From Microcaldota archaeon (lineage in GTDB: Archaea; Micrarchaeota; Micrarchaeia; Micrarchaeales; CABMGC01), in contig JAJYYF010000007.1 of assembly GCA_021801225.1 (NCBI GenBank), positions 1-61,019 of the forward strand: a stretch of 61,019 nucleotides of DNA, read 5' to 3'. The notes below the pieces were generated by a model. The model worked only from the letters and a program-made list of their open reading frames with translations, had not been told where the DNA came from and ran no database searches. Made by a program: the position numbers and the translations under genes. Below are positions 35,158-44,374 of this stretch, one piece after another (the first letter of the stretch is position 1; each line of letters opens with the position of its first letter).

Positions 35158-35526
35158 ATGCCTTCAAACTACATAGCAATAGGAATTTTTATTGTTTTAT
35201 CACTGATAATACCTTCTTCTTTGGTATTAAGTTCAATATTTTTAGGACACAGAAGAGAAGGGAATAAGGTATCAGAAAAGAACTTTGAAAGTGCGGAGGT
35301 CAGTGTAGGTTCTAATACAACCATTATGAAAGAGTACTTCCATTACTTTACAGGATTTTTAGCCTTTGAGATTCTTACTGGGTTGGTATTAGCATGGGCA
35401 TACGTTATAAGAACAACTAGCTATTTAGGAAGTATTTATTTTATTTTATTAGTGATTTTAGCAATGGTTTTTGAGGTTTTTATTATGCTCTTTTCACTTA
35501 AAAGATTTTCAGGTTTGGATGAGTAG
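35158..35526 (+). CDS. nuoA: complex I subunit NuoA
   Basis: A 122-residue membrane subunit with three helices (residues 4-28, 60-82, 90-113) and the family motif KNFESAEVSVGS, a variant of the usual E-S-G-x-P segment of the quinone-site loop. It heads the complex I cluster and directly abuts nuoB (TAG then ATG). The overlapping track ORF at 35028 in another frame is a shadow. Confidence 0.93.
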   Translation: MPSNYIAIGIFIVLSLIIPSSLVLSSIFLGHRREGNKVSEKNFESAEVSVGSNTTIMKEYFHYFTGFLAFEILTGLVLAWAYVIRTTSYLGSIYFILLVILAMVFEVFIMLFSLKRFSGLDE

Positions 35527-36084
35527 ATGGATGAACAAGAAAAAGTTTTAAATGCTAGACAAGAAATGGATCAGCTAGTTGTAGATTCCCTAAAAGGTAG
35601 AAAGATAAAGCCAAATGTTGTTTTTGCAAAGTTATCTGATTTAAGTAAAGTAATGTCAAAGGGAGTAGTGCATTGGTCAAGAGTAAACTCAGTTTGGCCT
35701 TTACAGTTCGGATTAGCATGTTGTGCCATGGAGCTTATGGACTTTGGTTCTGCAAGAATTGATGCTGAAAGAAAAGGATTTCTGTTATTTAGAGCGACTC
35801 CTAGACAAGCTGATGTTATGCTGGTAGCTGGATGGGTAACTAAATCAATGATACCAGAAGTAAAAAGATTGTATGAACAAATGTCAAAACCAAGATATGT
35901 AATAGCTTTTGGTGAGTGTGCAACATGCGGTGGACCTTGGTGGGAAAGTTACAATATAGTAAAGGGTATAGATCAGGTTTTGCCTGTTGATGTTTACGTA
36001 GTTGGTTGTCCTCCGAGACCTGAGAATTTATTTTCAGCTGTTATGAAATTACAGAAAAAAATAGGTGGAGATGTTGAGTATTGA
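35527..36084 (+). CDS. nuoB: complex I subunit NuoB
   Basis: A 185-residue subunit carrying the terminal cluster N2, which passes electrons to quinone. The ligands are all present: C65-C66 (GLACCAME), C131 (ECATCGG) and C161 (GCPPRPE). WPLQFGLACC and the GGPWW segment are canonical. The gene overlaps nuoC by 14 bp. Confidence 0.97.
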   Translation: MDEQEKVLNARQEMDQLVVDSLKGRKIKPNVVFAKLSDLSKVMSKGVVHWSRVNSVWPLQFGLACCAMELMDFGSARIDAERKGFLLFRATPRQADVMLVAGWVTKSMIPEVKRLYEQMSKPRYVIAFGECATCGGPWWESYNIVKGIDQVLPVDVYVVGCPPRPENLFSAVMKLQKKIGGDVEY

Positions 36085-36439
36085 AAGAAAAGACCTACTT
36101 AAAAATATTGAACAATCATATGCAGAAGGTTATACTTATTTAGTTAAAATAACTGCAGTAGATTATGTAAAAACAATCAACCTAATTTATATTTTAAGAT
36201 CATTAGATAAAAATCAGGATAAAATATTGGAAGTTATATTAGACCCAGCTGATTTATCAGTAGAAACTATTACCCACATTTATCAGGGTGCAGATTGGTA
36301 CGAACGGGAGATGCAAGAGATGTTTGGCATTAAGATAAAGGGAAGAAGAGCAAAAAGATTGCTATTAGAAAAATGGGATGGTAAAGGATACCCACTTAGA
36401 AAAAACTTCGAGTGGGGAAAGAGTTATGAAAAGGAGTAG
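36071..36439 (+). CDS. nuoC: complex I subunit NuoC
   Basis: A 122-residue 30-kDa-type subunit of the peripheral arm, shorter than bacterial NuoC. It retains the signature HIYQGADWYEREMQEMFGIKI and the C-terminal GYPLRKNF. The ATG at 36071 is taken as start; the track's GTG at 36065 is also possible. It overlaps nuoB and is 2 bp ahead of nuoD. NuoC and NuoD are separate, not fused. Confidence 0.95.
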   Translation: MLSIERKDLLKNIEQSYAEGYTYLVKITAVDYVKTINLIYILRSLDKNQDKILEVILDPADLSVETITHIYQGADWYEREMQEMFGIKIKGRRAKRLLLEKWDGKGYPLRKNFEWGKSYEKE

Positions 36440-36441
36440 AT

Positions 36442-37542
36442 ATGGCAATAACAAGAATAAATATAGGCCCAGTACATCCAAGTACACATGGAGTTGCTAG
36501 ATTAGTTGTAGATTTAGATGGCGACACCATAGTAAATGTAGAACCGCATATCGGCTATTTACACAGAGGTGTTGAAAAACTAGTTGAGAATAGAATGTAT
36601 ATGCAATCACCGCCATATATGGAAAAGATAGATTATGTAGCTCCTATGGCGGTTGATGAGTTATATGTAGCAACAGTTGAAAAGGCTCTGAATGTTGAGG
36701 TAAGTGAAAAAGCAGCTTATGCAAGAATAATTTTATTAGAGCTTCAAAGGATAGCTAGTCACTTATTTTTCATAGGAAGTGTTACTAATGATTTAGGGCA
36801 ATCATTTACAGGATTCATGTGGGGCTTCATGGATAGAGACAAAATACTCAAACTTTTAGAGAATGCAACAGGACAAAGAATGTTTTATGTAAATATGAGA
36901 TTAGGGGGCATAAATAGAGAGTTTCCTCAAGATTTTGAGTATCAAACAAAGGAATTTTTAGATTACCTTGAAAAAAGATTGAAGGATTATGAGAACTTCA
37001 TAGAAAAAAATCCAATATTTATTCAAAGGATGAAAGGTATTGGAGTTTTAAATATAGATGATGCAATAAATTTAGGAGTTACGGGACATGTATTAAGAGC
37101 ATCAGGTGTAAAGTATGATGTTAGAAAGAATAATACTTATTATAAATATTCAGAACTTAATTTCCATACAAAAATATTAAGTGATGGCGATAATTTATCA
37201 AGGTTTAGAATAAGAATGATGGAAATTAGAGAAAGCATACGTTTGATAAGGGATTCTTTTTATAAAATACAAAAAGCTGATGGAAGTATGATTGGTATGC
37301 CAGTTAAGCTCTTTTCTCCTAAACCTACAAATAAAATTTCAATAGTTAATAGAGAACTGCCGAGAGGAGAAGGACTTATGTATATGGTTGCAGATGATAA
37401 AAAACCTTACAGACTTTCTATCAGGGCGCCTACATTCATAAATTTAGCTGCTTTAAATAAAATTGCCAAAGGACATAAACTTGCAGATTTATTTTCTATA
37501 TTTGGCACATTAGATATGGTGATGGCTGATGTCGATAGGTAG
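36442..37542 (+). CDS. nuoD: complex I subunit NuoD
   Basis: A 366-residue 49-kDa-type subunit lining the quinone site. The opening GPVHPSTHGVARLVVDLDGD and MEKIDYVAPM supply the quinone-binding His (H16 region) and Tyr (Y65). NiFe-hydrogenase cysteines are absent, which separates it from Ech/Mbh hydrogenase large subunits. The C-terminus IFGTLDMVMADVDR is typical. It overlaps nuoH by 14 bp. Confidence 0.97.
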   Translation: MAITRINIGPVHPSTHGVARLVVDLDGDTIVNVEPHIGYLHRGVEKLVENRMYMQSPPYMEKIDYVAPMAVDELYVATVEKALNVEVSEKAAYARIILLELQRIASHLFFIGSVTNDLGQSFTGFMWGFMDRDKILKLLENATGQRMFYVNMRLGGINREFPQDFEYQTKEFLDYLEKRLKDYENFIEKNPIFIQRMKGIGVLNIDDAINLGVTGHVLRASGVKYDVRKNNTYYKYSELNFHTKILSDGDNLSRFRIRMMEIRESIRLIRDSFYKIQKADGSMIGMPVKLFSPKPTNKISIVNRELPRGEGLMYMVADDKKPYRLSIRAPTFINLAALNKIAKGHKLADLFSIFGTLDMVMADVDR

Positions 37543-38533
37543 TTTACTGAATTATTTTTATACAGGATTAAACTCTTCAAATCTTTTAATTAGTATAATC
37601 TTCATAATAATATACGCAATTTTAATCTCAATAATGATGAGTATTTTTGCATACATGTTCGGTTGGATTGAAAGAAAGATAATCGCTAAGGCACAGAGAA
37701 GACATGGTCCGAATCGTGTTGGAAAGTGGGGACTTCTTCAAAATCTTGCTGATTTAATAAAGTTAATAACAAAGGAAAAAATAATACCTGAAAATGCAGA
37801 TCCTTTACTTCTAAACTTAGCTCCTATACTTTTAGTCGGAATTGTAACATTTATAATTTTACTAGTACCATTTTCTTCTTACTTACAGGCAACAAACTTA
37901 GGATTAGGATTATTAATTATTTTTGTAATTTTAGGGTTTACCCCTATTTTATTATTTATAGCTGGGTACGCAAGCGGAGGAAAGTTTGCTGAGTTGGGAG
38001 CACAAAGATCTGTACTGATGCTCATAAGTTATGAGATACCTATGATAATAGTAGTTGCAACAGTAGGGATAGCCGCAGGATCGTATAACTTAAGTAGTAT
38101 AATGAATATGCAAAGTAGTTTATTCAATGTATTTTTAATGCCGATAGGTTTCTTCATATTTTTTGTAGTTATGCTTGCTGAACTTGAAAGACCTCCTTTC
38201 GATTTAAGGGAAGCTGATTCAGAACTTATTGCCGGTTGGTTAACAGATATAAGTGCACCTTATTACGCAGTGGCACTTATGCTAGATTATACAAGAATGT
38301 TCATGGGTTCACTTTTAATAGCAATATTATTTTTTGGAGGATGGACAGGCCCGTGGTTGCCAGGAATATTTTGGTTAATCATAAAGGCTGTCATAATTTC
38401 ATTATTTATAATATTGATAAGATTAGCTGCGGTAAGGATGCGTATAGATAAGATATTGAAAACAGGCTGGATGTATCTACTCCCTTTATCAATAGTAAAC
38501 CTTTTATTAACATTAATAATAGTATTAAAATAG
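37529..38533 (+). CDS. nuoH: complex I subunit NuoH
   Basis: A 334-residue, eight-helix membrane subunit linking the quinone cavity to the antiporter-like subunits. Signatures are WIERKIIAKAQRRHGPNRVG, ELGAQRSVLMLISYEIPM and the acidic loop AELERPPFDLREADSEL. All are intact. The start overlaps the nuoD end. Confidence 0.97.
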   Translation: MSIGSLLNYFYTGLNSSNLLISIIFIIIYAILISIMMSIFAYMFGWIERKIIAKAQRRHGPNRVGKWGLLQNLADLIKLITKEKIIPENADPLLLNLAPILLVGIVTFIILLVPFSSYLQATNLGLGLLIIFVILGFTPILLFIAGYASGGKFAELGAQRSVLMLISYEIPMIIVVATVGIAAGSYNLSSIMNMQSSLFNVFLMPIGFFIFFVVMLAELERPPFDLREADSELIAGWLTDISAPYYAVALMLDYTRMFMGSLLIAILFFGGWTGPWLPGIFWLIIKAVIISLFIILIRLAAVRMRIDKILKTGWMYLLPLSIVNLLLTLIIVLK

Positions 38534-38541
38534 TAGATTAA

Positions 38542-38904
38542 ATGATAAATCCAATTATAGAAGTTGTAAAGGCTCTTGGAAAGGAAAGGTTTACAGTCCA
38601 GTATCCAGAAGAAAGAGAGTCATTACCAGATAGTTACAGATCAATGTTTAAACTAGATGTACAAACATGTATTAGTTGCTCTGCTTGTTCAATAATATGC
38701 CCCAATAATACAATAACAATGGTGAACATACTTACTGACAAAGGGCAAAAGATAATGCCGCAGATAGGAATTGAAAGATGTTTATTCTGTGCTTTGTGTG
38801 CAGAGGTATGCCCACCAAAATGTCTTACTCTTACAAAAAATTATGAGGTTCTAGAAGCTTATGATAAACGTGATTTTATAAAAAGGCCTGAGGAACTAGA
38901 GTGA
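38542..38904 (+). CDS. nuoI: complex I subunit NuoI
   Basis: A 120-residue subunit with two 4Fe-4S motifs: C43-C46-C49-C53 (CISCSACSIICP) and C80-C83-C86-C90 (CLFCALCAEVCP), carrying clusters N6a and N6b. The N-terminal KERFTVQYPEE segment and C-terminal extension are family-typical. It is the entry point for electrons in enzymes without NuoEFG. Confidence 0.96.
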   Translation: MINPIIEVVKALGKERFTVQYPEERESLPDSYRSMFKLDVQTCISCSACSIICPNNTITMVNILTDKGQKIMPQIGIERCLFCALCAEVCPPKCLTLTKNYEVLEAYDKRDFIKRPEELE

Positions 38905-38908
38905 AAAA

Positions 38909-39385
38909 ATGATTGAGATTATAAGTTTTGCAATAGTAAGTTTCATTATGTTATTATCGAGTATAATGATATTTTATCAGAGAAGTATAATGAGAGCAGT
39001 CATATTACTTACAATTTCTTTTGGTTCTAGTTCTGCAATATTTTTTATATTAAATCAGAACTTTGTAGCTCTTTTACAACTTTTTATATTTGTAGGAGGT
39101 ATGTCTACTTATTTGATAATTTCGGTTTTTTCAGAGTATAAAAAAATTAATCAAGTTGATTTCGTAAAGATCTGCATTGTAGCTGCAGTTATATTCAGTG
39201 CGGTGTTTTTGTCACTTATCGGAATAACAAATAACAACACATTACAAAGCACAAATATGAGTACGTTTTTTGCTTATGCATTTGAAAGTTACTTCCCCTT
39301 GATTTATCTAGCAATAGTTATGTTATTTCTAACTTCAATTGGAAGTATATTGATAATAAGGAAGTATGTTAAATTGATGATATGA
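38909..39385 (+). CDS. nuoJ: complex I subunit NuoJ
   Basis: A 158-residue membrane subunit with five helices, including the ALLQLFIFVGGMSTYLII segment that corresponds to the pi-bulge helix. Start: GTG-AAAAA-ATG. It overlaps nuoK by 4 bp. Confidence 0.92.
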   Translation: MIEIISFAIVSFIMLLSSIMIFYQRSIMRAVILLTISFGSSSAIFFILNQNFVALLQLFIFVGGMSTYLIISVFSEYKKINQVDFVKICIVAAVIFSAVFLSLIGITNNNTLQSTNMSTFFAYAFESYFPLIYLAIVMLFLTSIGSILIIRKYVKLMI

Positions 39386-39690
39386 TACCATTATTTTATA
39401 TTTTAAGTATTTGCGTAGCTCTCGTAAGTATTGGGATAGCAGGAGTTGCAATTGAAAAAAATTTCATTACACTTATGTTAGCAATTGAGTTAATATTTTT
39501 AGCAAGTACTATAGCTTTTGTTGGGTTTTTTAGCTACTCGTTGGCACCTAACGCATCAGGTTTTGTAGGATTGATTACAGTTTGGGCTGTAGCTGCAGTA
39601 GAAATAATTTCTTTGATAGCGATATATATTTACATGAAAGCTAATGGCTTTGATTTCGATATAGCGCTCCTTTCAAAGTTAAAGTGGTAA
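39382..39690 (+). CDS. nuoK: complex I subunit NuoK
   Basis: A 102-residue, three-helix subunit. The key proton-channel glutamate E36 lies in LMLAIELIFLAST, matching the usual position. The gene abuts nuoL (TAA then ATG). Confidence 0.95.
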   Translation: MIPLFYILSICVALVSIGIAGVAIEKNFITLMLAIELIFLASTIAFVGFFSYSLAPNASGFVGLITVWAVAAVEIISLIAIYIYMKANGFDFDIALLSKLKW

Positions 39691-41457
39691 ATGATGTTAG
39701 TACTTTTCATTTTATTGCCTTTATTTGCTTCTATAATGTTAATGCAATTCTTAGAACAGAGATTTTCTAAGTATGTTGCATTAATTGGTGCTGTTGTAAG
39801 TTTAGTAATTTTGCCGTTTGTAACTCAAGGAAGCTACTCTGTAAATTTATTAAATATAGGAACATATGTGGTAAGTTTTGCAACAAATGTACTTCCGTTA
39901 AATTTAATGCTTTTAGGAATAGTTTTAATTATTGCTCCATTAGTTATTTTGTACTCATTTGGATATATGTCAGTTACAAGTGAACAAAAACGTTTTTACA
40001 CCGAGATACTTGCCTTTGAGATCTCAATGCTTCTTTTTTCAGTAAGTTATAGTTTTATAACTTTGTTTATTGCATGGGAATTTTTAAGTTTAACTAGTTA
40101 TCTACTTATAGGATTTTGGAATACTAAAGAAATAGCAAATAAAGCAGCAAGAAAGGCGATAACTACTGTATTTATAGGAGATTTGTGCATTTTGGGAGTT
40201 ATAGCTATATTATTATCAACTGCAGGATCAGTTACATTTAACCAAGTATTTTTATTTATAAAAACAAATCAGAGTGTAGCCATTTTAATTTCTGTGCTTC
40301 TTTCAATAGCAATATTTACAAAATCAGCACAGTTTCCATTTAGTGAGTGGCTGCCTGATGCAATGGAAGGTCCAACCCCAGTATCTGCATTCTTGCACTC
40401 AAGTACTATGGTAAAGGCGGGGGTATTTTCAATACTTTTATTATTCCCGATATTCTATGCTAGTAACTTACTAGGAGTAATGTTTATAATCGCAATAATA
40501 ACAATACTTTTAGCAACATTAAATGCGTTAAAGGAAAAACATATCAAAAAAGTAATTGCTTACTCGACAATACAGGAGCTCGGATTGATGATGTTAGCTT
40601 TTTCTGGAGGAGCTATAGCCGCAGGAGTTTACTTCTTTTTTGCTCAGAGTTTCTATAAAGTTTTACTTTTCTTTAGTTCAGGAGTGGTTATGGAGTCTAC
40701 AGATAAGATAAATTTAGATGAAACCTCTGGATTAAAAGTAAATAAAATAATTTATATAACTACATTATTTGGAGTATTGTCTCTTGCTGGTTTTATACCA
40801 TTCGATGGATTTTTTGCAAGTATAGGGATGAGTTCCTCATTTTATAATAATATAATAATTTATGTACTGTTGAATATTTTTGGCATAATGACAAGTTTGT
40901 ACTCCTTCAGATGGCTATTTTTAAACAGTAAGAAAACAACACCTTATGCGAGGATAAAGTATGAATCAGTATCAAAAAGTATAATGGTAAGTATGATAAT
41001 AAGCAGTATACTTATACTTGTAGCTTCTGCAGGTTTCTTCTATTTAATAAAACCGGTTTTAGGAGGAACATATAGTAACTTTACATTACAAACTCTTAAT
41101 CCAATAGATGTAATAATAGAAACAGTTTTGGCAATTTTAGGATTAGTGATAGCATATGTAGCAGTTAGAAGATCAATCTCAATTAAATCTAGTTTATTAA
41201 CAAAATTACTAAATAATGGAATAATTACAAACCTTATCTACATGTATTTTGCAAAAGGAATTTACGCTGCTTCAGAAGGATTTGCATACTTTGAAGAGGT
41301 ATTAAATAATTTATTAGATAGTTTTGGAAAAGGAGTTGTTGATTTGGGAAAAATAATAAAGAAGATCTCAGTAGGTAATATAAACAGTTATGCCTTAGTT
41401 CTTTCAATAGGTATGATATTTTTATTCTTATTAATATTTGTATTAAAAGGTGTATGA
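39691..41457 (+). CDS. nuoL: complex I subunit NuoL
   Basis: A 588-residue antiporter-like subunit. It contains the proton-path motifs LTSYLLIGFWNTKE, FTKSAQFPFSEWLPDAMEGPTPVSAFLHSS and KKVIAYSTIQELGLMM. A C-terminal lateral-helix region (about 460-530) and final membrane helix are present, which distinguish NuoL from M and N. Confidence 0.95.
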   Translation: MMLVLFILLPLFASIMLMQFLEQRFSKYVALIGAVVSLVILPFVTQGSYSVNLLNIGTYVVSFATNVLPLNLMLLGIVLIIAPLVILYSFGYMSVTSEQKRFYTEILAFEISMLLFSVSYSFITLFIAWEFLSLTSYLLIGFWNTKEIANKAARKAITTVFIGDLCILGVIAILLSTAGSVTFNQVFLFIKTNQSVAILISVLLSIAIFTKSAQFPFSEWLPDAMEGPTPVSAFLHSSTMVKAGVFSILLLFPIFYASNLLGVMFIIAIITILLATLNALKEKHIKKVIAYSTIQELGLMMLAFSGGAIAAGVYFFFAQSFYKVLLFFSSGVVMESTDKINLDETSGLKVNKIIYITTLFGVLSLAGFIPFDGFFASIGMSSSFYNNIIIYVLLNIFGIMTSLYSFRWLFLNSKKTTPYARIKYESVSKSIMVSMIISSILILVASAGFFYLIKPVLGGTYSNFTLQTLNPIDVIIETVLAILGLVIAYVAVRRSISIKSSLLTKLLNNGIITNLIYMYFAKGIYAASEGFAYFEEVLNNLLDSFGKGVVDLGKIIKKISVGNINSYALVLSIGMIFLFLLIFVLKGV

Positions 41458-42846
41458 GTGATTACATTTGATGTTTTAGGACTTTTATTTTCAATCATGT
41501 TATTTGGTAATTTATTTTTAGCATTATTTTCTAAAAAAAAGTTACACCTAATTTTTAATTTGCTTGTTTTTTCAGCAATAATAATTTTTGTTCTTTACTT
41601 GTACATTAACAATATTTCTTATTCGTTATTGAGTTTATTCTCTTTAAATCCATTTTCTGAGTTCTTCATCTTATTGTTCACATTAGGAGCAGTATTGATA
41701 AGTTTGTTATACTTTAGTTTTTCAAAAAAGTATAATGAATTATCATTGTTTCTTTCATTTTCCCTTTTAGGAATGTATGCGGTTTCTATGTCAAACACAA
41801 TTCCAGGAGTTTTTGTTGGATTAGAAATGATAAGTATACCGACTGTTTTTTCAATTCTTTTATCTAAAAAGAGCCTTGAGGCTGCAACAAAACTTTTCAT
41901 AATGGCAGCGGTTTCTATAGCAATATTTTCTTTTGCTATGGCTATGAGTTATGGTGGTTTAAATACAATATCAATAGTAGAGTCGCAGTACTCCTTAATT
42001 ATGTTGATTGCATTTGTTTTGTTTGTAATAGGATTGGGATTTGAAGCATCAATCTTCCCATTTAATGTTTTAATACCTGATGTTTATGAAGGATCTCCTT
42101 CGTATATAACTGCATTGATGGGCAGTATGAATAAGAAAGCAGGATTTGTTGCTCTTATTCAGATAGTAATACTTATGTTTATAGCTTTTCATTCTGCATT
42201 TCAAATAATTGCGATTCTTGCAGTACTTACTATGTTTTACGGAAATATAGGTGCACTTGTTCAGAAAAACTTAAAGAGAATTATGGCTTACTCCTCAATT
42301 TCACAGGCAGGTTATATCTTAATAGGAGTGGCAACAGCAACAAGTTATGGAATTTCTGGTTCAATGTTCCAGATCTTTGCCCATATGTTTATTTTTATAG
42401 GCATAATGGCGATATTGTTAGTTTTAGAGCTTAAAAACAAAAAAACAATAGATGACTTAGTCGGTTTATATAAAGAAAATCCATTCATTGCAGTTGCATT
42501 GAGTATATTTATGCTTTCATTAGTTGGTTTGCCTTTAACAACAGGATTTGTTGGAAAGTTTCTAATATTTTTGAGTGCAATATCGGCAGGTTTAGCCATA
42601 CTTACATTTTTAGGTATAATAAATAGTATAATATCTCTTTATTATTACTTAAAGATACTTTTAAGCGTATACGCCAATGGAAAAACAAATTCAAAGATAG
42701 TAGTAAGCAAAATTGCCTTTTCAGTAATAGCGGTTTGTTTAGCTGTAACAATAATATTTGGGATTTATCCACAACCATTCATAAATTTTATAAACTCAGC
42801 TTCATCATATCTTTTTAGCATTGCGGGAACTGGTCTCTTAAAATAG
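41458..42846 (+). CDS. nuoN: complex I subunit NuoN
   Basis: A 462-residue antiporter-like subunit directly after nuoL. It starts with GTG in the context GGTG-TATGA-GTG. Motifs include FPFNVLIPDVYEGSPSYITA and KRIMAYSSISQAGYILIG. In most clusters nuoM separates L and N; here N follows L, and M is on the opposite strand just beyond. Confidence 0.93.
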   Translation: MITFDVLGLLFSIMLFGNLFLALFSKKKLHLIFNLLVFSAIIIFVLYLYINNISYSLLSLFSLNPFSEFFILLFTLGAVLISLLYFSFSKKYNELSLFLSFSLLGMYAVSMSNTIPGVFVGLEMISIPTVFSILLSKKSLEAATKLFIMAAVSIAIFSFAMAMSYGGLNTISIVESQYSLIMLIAFVLFVIGLGFEASIFPFNVLIPDVYEGSPSYITALMGSMNKKAGFVALIQIVILMFIAFHSAFQIIAILAVLTMFYGNIGALVQKNLKRIMAYSSISQAGYILIGVATATSYGISGSMFQIFAHMFIFIGIMAILLVLELKNKKTIDDLVGLYKENPFIAVALSIFMLSLVGLPLTTGFVGKFLIFLSAISAGLAILTFLGIINSIISLYYYLKILLSVYANGKTNSKIVVSKIAFSVIAVCLAVTIIFGIYPQPFINFINSASSYLFSIAGTGLLK

Positions 42847-42919
42847 AATAGCTAGGTTTTAGATCTTTATTTTTCCTTTCCAATTTTTGATATCTTTACT
42901 TGATCTCAATGAATTACTT

Positions 42920-44311
42920 TTAATGGAGCAGTATAAACGGTGCTATTCCTAAAAGTATAGTGAAGAATAATAAGAAAATCTCTGAGTAAAATACTGAGTT
43001 TATTACATAGCCATTAGGAGTTGCTCTTCCATTCAAGAATACGCGTTCTATTACCCAAAACATTACACTTCCTAGAAGTATTATACTAATTAAGGGAATT
43101 AAACCGAACAAACCAAATGAGGTAAATGCGGCACCGAATATTAAAATATCTGCTATGAATCCTACAGTAAGAGGTATTCCTACTGTTGCAAAGACCCCAG
43201 CTATAAATAAATAAGCTAGGGAGGAATAATCCTTCATTATACCCTTCAATACAGATAAATCTAATGAACCATAAATCTCCTTTAAGGTGCCTGCTAGTAA
43301 GAATAACATACATATTGAGATTGCATGGCCTAACATTCCATATAAGGCTCCATTAATTCCTATACTAGAACCAGAGGCTATCCCTAGTGATATTATTGCC
43401 ATATCTGTTATGCTGCTATAGGCTATAATTCTCTTTAAGTTTTTTTGTCTGATTGCGACCAAAACCGAGTATAAAGAAGAAAATATGAAGATACTAGCTA
43501 AATATAATGAATACTTGCTAAAGATAGGAAGCATTAGACTAGTTAATATTAAACCATAACCACCAAACTTTAGTAGTACACCTGCTAATATCATACTACC
43601 AGTTGTTGGAGCCTCTGTATGTGCATCAGGCAGCCAGTTGTGGAAAGGAAATATAGGTATTTTTATCATAAAAGAAAGTACAAGAAACAGAAGAACAAGT
43701 TCCTGTATAAAAATAGGTATAGTGTTCGAATAAGTTATTATCTGTGAAATTTGAAATGTATTAGGTGTAATGTTTGCGTATATGAGCAATATTGCTATAA
43801 GAAGAAAAAGGCTTGATATTAATGAGTAAATAATGAACTTTATTGATGCGTACTTCCTATTTGATGAGCCATATAAGTATATTATAAAGAACATTGAAAA
43901 CTCTGCAATTTCCCAGAAGACATATAGCAACAATAAATTAGATGATAAAAACAAAGCAATAGAGGATCCTTGTATTAATGCAAATAAAATACTATAAAGT
44001 CGTATGTTGTCTTTAATAAAATAGCCAATGCCTATAGAAGAAGCTGCAAAGACTATTGCTGACATCAACTCTAATATGAGAGTAGTTTGGGTGACTTGAA
44101 AACCTCCTGTGAAGCCTAAATAACTGAATGTAATTGGTTGAGTAAGTGATTGAATATTACTTGAAAAACTAAAAACCAGAAGTAATGATAGGATTAGTAC
44201 TATTATAGAGGATAACTGTTGAATAGTTTTTGATAATTTTTTTGGTAGAACTATTAGTAACAGTATTGAAAGAAATGGTATTGCAACTATAAAAAGCAGT
44301 AGTGGGAACAT
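42920..44311 (-). CDS. nuoM: complex I subunit NuoM (inverted)
   Basis: A 463-residue antiporter-like subunit with FPFHNWLPDAHTEAPTTGSM, the NuoM-defining HTEAPT motif, and KRIIAYSSITDMAIISLG. It is on the minus strand, convergent with nuoN, and is the only complex I gene outside the main operon. The track start at 44434 is rejected: the ATG at 44311 has GGT-ATTTA-ATG spacing and a TTTATATA box at 44352-44359 placed to start transcription near 44328. The protein then begins with a normal first membrane helix (FPLLLFIVAIPFLSI). Confidence 0.93.
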   Translation of the reverse strand: MFPLLLFIVAIPFLSILLLIVLPKKLSKTIQQLSSIIVLILSLLLVFSFSSNIQSLTQPITFSYLGFTGGFQVTQTTLILELMSAIVFAASSIGIGYFIKDNIRLYSILFALIQGSSIALFLSSNLLLLYVFWEIAEFSMFFIIYLYGSSNRKYASIKFIIYSLISSLFLLIAILLIYANITPNTFQISQIITYSNTIPIFIQELVLLFLVLSFMIKIPIFPFHNWLPDAHTEAPTTGSMILAGVLLKFGGYGLILTSLMLPIFSKYSLYLASIFIFSSLYSVLVAIRQKNLKRIIAYSSITDMAIISLGIASGSSIGINGALYGMLGHAISICMLFLLAGTLKEIYGSLDLSVLKGIMKDYSSLAYLFIAGVFATVGIPLTVGFIADILIFGAAFTSFGLFGLIPLISIILLGSVMFWVIERVFLNGRATPNGYVINSVFYSEIFLLFFTILLGIAPFILLH

Positions 44312-44326
44312 TAAATACCTAATTGA

Positions 44327-44334
44327 TATATAAT
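44327..44334 (+). promoter_or_regulatory. TATA box, probable RPA promoter
   Basis: GATATATAATTG on the plus strand would start transcription near 44355. That is about 10 bases before the GGTG ribosome-binding core at 44366-44369 and 20 before the candidate ACG start of the RPA gene. It interleaves with the opposing nuoM promoter. Confidence 0.4.
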
Positions 44335-44351
44335 TGTTCTTTTTCAAAAAG

Positions 44352-44359
44352 TATATAAA
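44352..44359 (-). promoter_or_regulatory. TATA box of nuoM
   Basis: Minus strand GTTTATATAC, centred about 27 bases before a predicted transcript start near 44328 and about 45 before the chosen nuoM ATG (44311). It gives the inverted nuoM gene its own promoter, separate from the nuoA-N operon. Confidence 0.45.
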
Positions 44360-44374
44360 CAATAGGGTGAAGAA

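Noticed and set aside
35028-35267. Track ORF of 79 aa overlapping the nuoA start in another frame
   Set aside because: Its second half is an out-of-frame reading of nuoA, and the first half has no ribosome-binding context or recognisable motif.
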